Positions 4,635-5,268 of a stretch of DNA of 5,268 nt are shown here, one piece after another. The position numbers and the translations under genes are program-made. This DNA is from Acidilobaceae archaeon (lineage in GTDB: Archaea > Thermoproteota > Thermoprotei_A > Sulfolobales > Acidilobaceae), in assembly GCA_026985385.1 (NCBI GenBank), contig JALSQM010000011.1, positions 1 through 5,268 of the forward strand, given 5' to 3'. Below the pieces are notes generated by a model. The model ran no database searches and had not been told where the DNA came from. It was given only the letters and a program-made list of their open reading frames with translations. Each line of letters opens with the position of its first letter. The stretch's first letter is position 1.

Positions 4635-5268
4635 CGCCTCCCCAACGCCGAGTCTGCCTAAAGCCTCTATTTCATCACGTCCTAAGCCGAGAGAGTCGCC
4701 TATTACTATCTTATCCCTAGAGCTTCTGAGTGCATGAACTATTTTCGTCGATGTATTTAGTAGTATCGGCTCGGATGCATAGGGGGACTGGGTGATGAGG
4801 AGGAGGCTCATACCGTATTTCCTGGACTCCGCGGTGAGCTTTTCTACTAAGCTACTATCGCCGCTCATTAGATTATGCGCCTCGTCCACAACGTAAAGCC
4901 CCCTAACTCTAACTTTCCCCCTGACACGCCAGTAGTACTCACTAGCTAATACTAGTAGTGAGAAAGCCTTCCTCGCTATTGTAAGCTTTAATGCGCTGGC
5001 ATCCACTACTATAATATCACTCGTTTCGCCTATTAGGGGTACTTTACTCTTACTAAAGACGACAGGGTATTTCTCGGCTAGTATCCCGATCTTGCGTAGG
5101 AGCCCCCTCTTAACCTCCCGATCCCACTTACTCTCCTCTGCGAGGCTTTCGATGTAGTCTAACAGCTCACTTATACTCTCTGGCTTATACTTACTCATCA
5201 CCTTTTGGAGTATGTAAGCCTGCGGACCGCTTAGGTCTAATGCTAGAGTCAAAACTTCAAGTAATATA
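4539..5268 (-). CDS. HerA/FtsK-superfamily ATPase (partial, C-terminal part)
   Basis: HerA-like ATPases are hexameric DNA translocases or pumps; classical HerA resects DNA ends with NurA. Here 242 C-terminal residues are visible. The frame stays open to the right edge, so a TTG at 5252 is not the real start, and the Walker A region should lie outside the window. A Walker B strand is clear: GLYVVDEAHNLM, with D128 and E129 counted from the first complete visible codon. Then come ESRKYGMSLLLITQSP (147-162), the RKYG-type helix and sensor strand of HerA proteins; a distal LRSSRD (180-185); and GEALVYAP (209-216), the usual C-terminal 'GEA-hydrophobic' strand. No membrane segment is visible. Which subfamily it belongs to (true HerA or another DUF87-type ATPase) cannot be decided without the N-terminus; no NurA is in view. 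The 3' end overlaps the kinase gene by 96 bases, and the GC content is similarly low, so the two may share a history. Confidence 0.85.
   Translation of the reverse strand, partial: ILLEVLTLALDLSGPQAYILQKVMSKYKPESISELLDYIESLAEESKWDREVKRGLLRKIGILAEKYPVVFSKSKVPLIGETSDIIVVDASALKLTIARKAFSLLVLASEYYWRVRGKVRVRGLYVVDEAHNLMSGDSSLVEKLTAESRKYGMSLLLITQSPYASEPILLNTSTKIVHALRSSRDKIVIGDSLGLGRDEIEALGRLGVGEALVYAPSIKKPLFVKVELVEPLAESLNNSGIL

Noticed and set aside
5250..5252. TTG start for the HerA-like ATPase
   Set aside because: The frame stays open to the window edge and the Walker A region is missing, so the true start is outside.

Overview
The window looks like chromosomal DNA from a hyperthermophilic crenarchaeon, probably of the Desulfurococcales/Pyrodictiaceae type. 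The signs are a group II chaperonin (thermosome), a GINS replication subunit, an AK6/Fap7-type kinase, a HerA-like ATPase, TATA/BRE promoters with short leaders, GTG starts, and near-exclusive AGG/ATA codon use in the GC-rich genes. The genus is inference. No tRNA, rRNA, CRISPR array or insertion sequence is visible.

Layout, left to right. (1) A GINS subunit gene of the Gins23 type lies on the minus strand and runs off the left edge. (2) A divergent 102-base spacer separates it from a plus-strand gene for an unrecognised zinc-ribbon protein with a very basic Ser/Arg N-terminal tail. (3) Meeting that gene tail to tail, with a 35-base overlap, is a minus-strand gene for a TtuA/Ncs6-like (tRNA 2-thiolation family) protein. 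It keeps both terminal zinc fingers but has lost the ATP pyrophosphatase motifs. (4) A compact divergent promoter region, with a 15-base inverted repeat next to a strong BRE/TATA, drives the plus-strand thermosome gene. (5) After a T-run terminator comes a plus-strand AK6/Fap7-like NTPase/kinase gene. (6) A minus-strand HerA/FtsK-superfamily ATPase gene overlaps the kinase gene by 96 bases and runs off the right edge.

The genes do not form one operon: strands alternate and each has its own promoter. Themes are information processing (GINS, HerA-like ATPase, tRNA-thiolation relative, AK6/Fap7) and protein folding (thermosome). GC content drops sharply after the thermosome: lines I counted in the left part are about 70 percent GC, lines in the right part about 42-45 percent.

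The best candidate for something undescribed is the TtuA-like protein at 1201-2094, which appears to be a pseudoenzyme that kept its zinc-finger scaffold. Secondary points are the operator-like palindrome at the thermosome promoter, synonymous-codon patches inside the thermosome gene, and an AK6 protein without the usual Asp-x-His motif.
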